From NCBI GenBank assembly GCA_947579605.1, contig OX388317.1:19983384-20047383 (forward strand): a DNA stretch of 64,000 bases, read 5' to 3'. Origin of the DNA: Athripsodes cinereus (lineage: Eukaryota; Arthropoda; Insecta; Trichoptera; Leptoceridae). Under the pieces are notes generated by a model. The model saw nothing but the letters and a program-made list of their open reading frames with translations, did no database searches and had not been told where the DNA came from. Below, in pieces: positions 58,974 through 64,000 of this stretch (position 1 is its first letter; each line of letters begins with the position of its first letter). Both the position numbers and the translations under genes were made by a program.

Positions 58974-59269
58974 AAAATGGATTGAAAAATTGCGTTTGAG
59001 ATCATCTCGCTTCTCATAATAATATCTACATAATAATATCTCCGTACTTATGGATAAAATTATAAGCAAATTTGTCTGTTAATATTAACGATAGTCCATC
59101 AACTATGTATCTAGATGAATAATGACTTGTCGTTAATATGTTTTATCTACTGAAAGCAAATTTGGTACTCAGTTTATTTTCCATTGCCTTTTTGTTGTTG
59201 ACACATATTTTTACATTGTTTAATCACGAACACATAAAACTCTTACTTTTTATTCGTTTCTTAGTGTTC

Positions 59270-59385
59270 TGTAAAAGGTAGATATTCTTAAAATATCACA
59301 AATAAGACAGTAATTAATATTTTAAATTTAGCGATAAAGTATGTCACCCATCTTGTATGCCTTATATTAACACAGAGGAGATATT
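59270..59385 (-). repeat. Dispersed (GTA)-end repeat, diverged
   Basis: TGTAAAAGGTAGATATTCTT, TAGCGATAAAGTATGTCACC, then CATCTTGTATGCC. Confidence 0.5.
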
Positions 59386-59629
59386 TATAAGTTTTTTGTA
59401 TGCAGTTAGTTCACTTACTTCTAAATTTTTAAGAACACATCTTCTTAAACTGTTGATATATCCATTATTGTTCATTGTCTGTATTGAAAATTTTAAAACA
59501 TTAAAGTTAGTCTGTAGGTTATCTGTAGAATATTTATTGGTTTATTTTTTGTTACATATGTTTTGGATTTATTGACATATGATTAATTAGTAAAAGTTTA
59601 ATTTATCGACCGACGGTTCTTGGTGGAAG

Positions 59630-59880
59630 TTCATATTAATATTTTTTTAAATGAAACACAATATATAGTTATCCCAATATTGACTTTATTTATTTTGCGA
59701 ACCGGCTTTCAAGAGCTTCCGCTCTCATCGTCGGGCAAAAGTAAAGTGAAGCTTCATTACAAGTTAAGTATGTGACAAACAGAAAACAATATTGTTTAAA
59801 GCCGGCTCGCAAAAATAAATAAAGTCGATAGTGGAATAACTACATACCTATTGTGTTTCATTTTAAAAAATATTAATAAA
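59630..59880 (-). mobile_element. Penelope-like inverted remnant
   Basis: Arms 59630..59707 and 59801..59880 are inverted copies (AATATTTTTTTAAATGAAAC and AAGTCGATAGTGGAATAACT). The left arm bears a hammerhead-like motif; the right arm keeps only its last part. Target duplication not resolved because the outer arms are themselves AT-rich palindromes. Confidence 0.65.
59693..59740 (-). ncRNA. Hammerhead-like motif, long stem I
   Basis: Minus strand: stem I TTTTGC/GCAAAA (six pairs), core CCGACGA (U4 changed to C), extra T, stem II GAGAGC/GCTCTT (six pairs), GAA, stem III AGCCGGTT, then C. Stems are the best of the set, but the U4 change would be expected to weaken catalysis. Confidence 0.6.
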
Positions 59881-60965
59881 TGTTGTCTGAAAAATATTTG
59901 CTGTGAAAAAAAGTAGTATTGAAAAAAAAAGCAAAATAGTAATAGTTCTGGTTTTTATAGTAAGGAATATGTGCGTAATATTGGAACCAATTTAACGCCA
60001 AAATAACAATCAAGTAATGGAGAAACGTAAAAAGGCAGATTCTTTGGGAAGATGTGCTTCACAAGTACCAAGTATGATACGGTACGATAGGATTAAGTAG
60101 GGTCCAAAATTATCTGTAAAATTACGTGAAAACGCCTTGATAATACCTACATAATATTGACGAAATAGTCGGACACTTCAGCAATAAATAAAAATTCTAA
60201 TAAAGCCCTTTTCCACACAGTTAATCATGTACTTAACCGTAATAAATAGATAAAAATAATTTCACCATAACGGTTTATTCATTTTAACCGCAGAAACGAA
60301 TAATTATTATAATAAATAGTTATGAAATTCCAGATAACAGATATTCGGTAAAATTTTAAACCGGCTGGCTGAACACTCGTTGGCCTGATTTTTATTCATT
60401 AGCATGACGTGTTTAGCTTATATCGAACTATTTACACTTGCTGTTTGAAATATGACGAGGTATTCATGATTAGTAAAAATATTCTGAACACTATCAACAA
60501 AATAATATCAAACGATGTTGGTCTGTTCAAAGTGTGTACCTGCACGACTCTTATATTCTAGTATTTTTTTCTTTTCTGGGTGGTTACCTCACGTATACTG
60601 GACTTCACAAAAAACTTTCACAAGTTTTTTTAAGATTCATTGTCCAAGAATACATTTTCGATTGAGGCAATCAGCGGAAAAGTAGTGTAACCCCTTTTTT
60701 TGTTGGTTACGGTTCTGATGTAAATTAAATTCCTTTCATTATGAACTTTTAATGCAAAAGTGGATGAAGCCACCTTTAGATAATAAATAAAACAATTTAA
60801 ATAATGTTCAAAAAAAATTTTTTTTTCATAAAAGTTTAACCAAATTTAAATTTTTCTTTATCTCGTAAAGTAGTCTGGGGTTACACTAATTTTGTACTGA
60901 TAGCCTCAATTAGTCTAACAAGTAAATATTCCGTCAATATAATATGGATTCACTTCTTATTTTTA
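59881..60965. other. AT-rich DNA without a gene
   Basis: Nothing recognisable. Confidence 0.5.
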
Positions 60966-60969
60966 AAGC

Positions 60970-61095
60970 ATGTCATGTCAGGTCTCCTCGACGCCGGCTA
61001 TCACCCTGGCGTAGGATTCTCTGTCCTGTGCTATCCAGAACAGCTCTTCCACCCTCTGTATTCTGGTCCACTCTCTGATGTTTCTCAATTTTTTT
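60970..61095 (-). pseudogene. LINE ORF C-terminal fragment
   Basis: Minus strand reads WTRIQRVEELFWIAQDRESY, then ARVIAGVEET and a stop. The AxDRxxxxxV pattern before a stop is typical of LINE termini. GC-richer than its surroundings. Family not identified. Confidence 0.5.
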
Positions 61096-61189
61096 GTTCA
61101 TGGTGAGTTGGAACAAACCTTATTTTTCATTACAGATTCACTAGCATTTCCATAATATTTTTTCAAAACAAAGGTAACGATTATGTAGT

Positions 61190-61555
61190 AGTTGTTCGGA
61201 TAGAAAAACGAATAATTACCAATATTCGGATAACCAAGTCATCTTTTCATAATAATTTTATTATAATAAAGTATTAAGGTAGATATATATCATAGTATTA
61301 TGATGTTCATCACAATTTATAATAATAAATTAAATTTATTCGACGATAAAACTGACCGAACTGCTGCTGGTTTTCTCAAAATTTCTGTTCGTTTTAGATT
61401 TATGTCCAAAAGGGTTACAAACACGTACCCTACCTACATATTTTATTATCACAATAGTTACCATACATATACGTTCAAATAATTGAACCGGTTATCCGAT
61501 AGAATCGATTAAACCGGTTATTTTCACTCAAATGATGTTTCAGACATTTAGATTG
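61190..61555. mobile_element. Possible degenerate hAT-like element
   Basis: TTCGGATAGAAAAACGAATA at the left and ACCGGTTATCCGATAGAATC at the right face each other and resemble the ATCCGG-rich ends at 21492..22115. No target duplication found. Confidence 0.3.
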
Positions 61556-61859
61556 GAGAACCATGTTTACACAATGTAATATTGTGCAAAATCCAATCGG
61601 AAAAAGTGAGAAAGGTGTATTTGCGCTTGCGAATTGGCTCAAGGCTGGCTTAAATAATAATCAATAACATAAACTAGACAATTTGTTTAGCGCCGTTTTG
61701 TGATACGAACCACCGCAGGGCCGCTTTAAGGGTTTTTTTTATTTATTGTTTTCACCCAACTTTAATATATTTCATTATTTTTATTTTAATCAAATGTTAA
61801 TATATTTAATCATAACTATTATACCTATATTATATTATATTATTATGAAATTTCGAATG

Positions 61860-62100
61860 CACTTGTAGATATTTTTTTTTATATATTTATTTCATTCATA
61901 AATACACAGTATACATTGATATTACATTAAAAAAAAACAATATAACACACAGTAAAAATGCTCCCTCCATAAGCAACTAAATGCTTGTGCGGAGGGTCGG
62001 ATTTCAATTAAACATAAACAGTGAATATCAATACTAACAGAGAGCGAGTTTTCATCAGATGCGCAATTTATTTCAACTAACCTTAATAAAACAATGAAAA
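61860..62100 (-). mobile_element. LINE 3' UTR carrying two hairpins
   Basis: Minus-strand order: GGTTAGTTGAAATAAATTGC, GCATCTGATGAAAACTCGCT, CTGTTAG (first hairpin type), then CGACCCTCCGCACAAGCATT with its GGAGGG partner (second type), then TGAATGAAATAAATATATAA (tail). It links the two hairpin types in one element. Confidence 0.65.
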
Positions 62101-62815
62101 TGATACAATTACGCCACGGATGTAATATGTGCACACAATGCTTCAAACCTATCAAAAATGATAATTCAAAAATCTACCAAATATTTTCTTTTGTATAAGG
62201 TTTACTCGTATTACTATGGTTCAGGAAACGTTTGCTTTTTAACAATGTTTTCATAATATTAAGCTTTGTTTGATGTACCTAATTCTACAACGAATACCTT
62301 CATCAAAGGAAAATATTTCAGTACTGAATTTCTCATCACCTGAAAATTTATATAGGACGGAATAATGTCTCAGTTGCGAGTAATTGAGGTAATCAGACTT
62401 TTCACCAAAAGTTGAAAAAAAATTGCAACCTTATTTTCTCGCATCTCAATTCATTGCGTATTTGTAAATATATATACCTACTTGTTGGTAGATATTATTT
62501 GTATATTATAATTTATAACCTTTTGTTTTATTACTAAAAAAGATTTGTTATATTTTCTACTAATTGTTTTGTGTTGTTTTCTATTATATTAATGGAAGTG
62601 GTAATATGCTTAATTGTGTTTTTTTGTACTGATGTTGGCTTGATTAAAAGCCTTTTTAAATCAAATGTTGAGTATTGATAACAGTACAGAATACACAAAA
62701 AGTAATAGTTTCTATCACACTAAGATCCATTACAAAACTTTAATTTAAATTGTAGCAACACAAATAATATCCTTAAAATTATCAATTTAAATGTGTTTTT
62801 ATTTATAATTATGTA
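62101..62815. other. AT-rich DNA without a gene
   Basis: Nothing recognisable. Confidence 0.5.
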
Positions 62816-62819
62816 GTAT

Positions 62820-63180
62820 TAGGTGGGCGGAGGATCCGCAAATAAGCGAACCTTTCCTAGCCCATGAACACCTTGCTGCAGGAGGCGATCTAGACTATAG
62901 GGCATGGAAAACCCTAAATCGACTGAGATCTGGTGTAGGAAACTGCCGTAACAATAGAGAACGATGAGGCTTCCTACAGGACGAATCCGGAGCATGTGAC
63001 TGTGGTGCAGCACAGACTATGCCACACTTGTTGGAGTGTCCATTGTGCTCTGTCACATGCACTATGGAGGATATTTTTGACGCATCTCCACCTGCTGTGC
63101 GTTTTGCACAGTACTGGAGATCAGTTTGATTGGTTTTTTTCTGGGTTTCGACACGATAAATAATAATATGTAGTATTGAT
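62820..63180 (+). pseudogene. LINE C-terminal zinc-finger fragment
   Basis: Reads LAHEHLAAGGDLDYRAWKTL, NRLRSGVGNCRNN, an in-frame stop where a tryptophan is usual, then GACDCGAAQTMPHLLECPLC. CxCGxxQTxxHLLxCPxC is the C-terminal cysteine-histidine motif of many LINE ORF2 proteins. The tail is AAATAATAATATG. Broken by TGA, so not functional. Confidence 0.75.
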
Positions 63181-64000
63181 ACGCAACTAGTAGATTTCCA
63201 TAATCAGATAAATTGAAACAAGTGATTCATTCTACTCGTACTTCAAATTAAACGACGCGAGAAAAAAATAACTGCCACGTACAACTTTTCTCTACGATTT
63301 TTTCAGAAAAGTTTGATTGCCTCAATAAGGCTTTAACATTTTTGCTTCACGCTTCGGCTTCTGTGTAGATTTCAGGATGCTATTTCAATATTTTATCTGA
63401 GGTCATATCCCATAAATAGGAAAAGCGGAAAATATGATACTTCATACACGCGAAAGGAGAGGTTATGTATAGTGAGAAGAGATAGGATGCAAGATGAGTT
63501 TTGTTATAAAAATGAAAAGGCTGTGAAAATATTTTCTCTTGTAAAAAATGTACATATACTCTCCGTAGCCCTGTAGTTTTTTGTGATAAGAGAAGAATAT
63601 ATTATGGTCCTTGTTGGGTGACGTTGAGAGATTAGTTAGCCAAAAGGAACACACTGTAACGGAAAAGCGTTGGGAAAATAAACTCACTTTAATTCAAAAT
63701 TTGAATATTCCAAGCAACAAAGTAATATGTAATGAAATAAAGTGGGGTAGCTAGTATCTTAATGGTACGCTTTTCATTGACCTACTCCACCTTCACGGTG
63801 CAAGCAAACATTAATATCAATAGAAAATGTATAACTTTGTATGGATGAATATTTTTATTTTATTTAACATTCGAATTCCGTTTGGTTTATTAAATTTTAC
63901 GTTTAAAAAGTCGTTTCATAGACAATATTGAAATGGAAATTTTTAAAGGAAAAAATGGTAGGAATATCATTTCCCAATAGATTAGAGCAAGCCGTGTAGC
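63181..64000. other. AT-rich DNA, possible SINE-head scrap
   Basis: 63745..63790 (TAGCTAGTATCTTAATGGTA) is weakly like a tRNA A-box region. No gene. Confidence 0.35.

Overview
This 64 kb window is AT-rich eukaryotic DNA. It is probably from an insect: several repeat tails resemble ones I associate with Lepidoptera, but I cannot fix the order from sequence alone. I found no host protein-coding gene, rRNA or canonical tRNA gene. Nearly everything recognisable is a mobile element or its remains, so the window is probably an intergenic tract or a large intron.

The one intact element is a Ty3/Gypsy LTR retrotransposon at 9211..20926, transcribed from the minus strand. Its two 2,467-bp LTRs have the same length and were identical wherever I compared them. 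It is flanked by the 4-bp duplication AGTT and carries complete gag and pol frames. These are joined by a textbook -1 frameshift heptamer (A AAA AAC) directly before the gag stop. No envelope gene is visible. A second, truncated LTR element (27640..28707) keeps one LTR and a perfect 18-nt tRNA-Lys primer binding site.

The most interesting layer is a set of small Penelope-like (PLE) remnants. Ten short motifs fold on paper as hammerhead ribozymes: stem I, a CUGANGA-type core, stem II, GAA, and a short self-complementary stem III. Four of the ten carry the paired change C3 to U and G8 to A, which keeps the C3-G8 core pair. All ten carry one extra U after A9. Two remnants (47261..47887 and 37597..37911) are complete inverted units with exact 12-bp target duplications. 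A PLE-type GIY-YIG endonuclease fragment lies at 49368..49535.

The rest is made of: 3' ends of several non-LTR retrotransposon families, including recurring 3'-UTR hairpins; tRNA-derived SINEs of at least three kinds; a dispersed repeat with a (GTA)n end in about 20 copies; inverted-repeat DNA transposon derivatives (7060..7428 with TTA, 36364..36539 with TAA, 21492..22115 hAT-like, 26504..26784, 33271..33525, 31700..32245); local tandem duplications; a perfect 40-bp-arm palindrome; and a 200-N assembly gap at 26022..26221 beside an (AT)n run.
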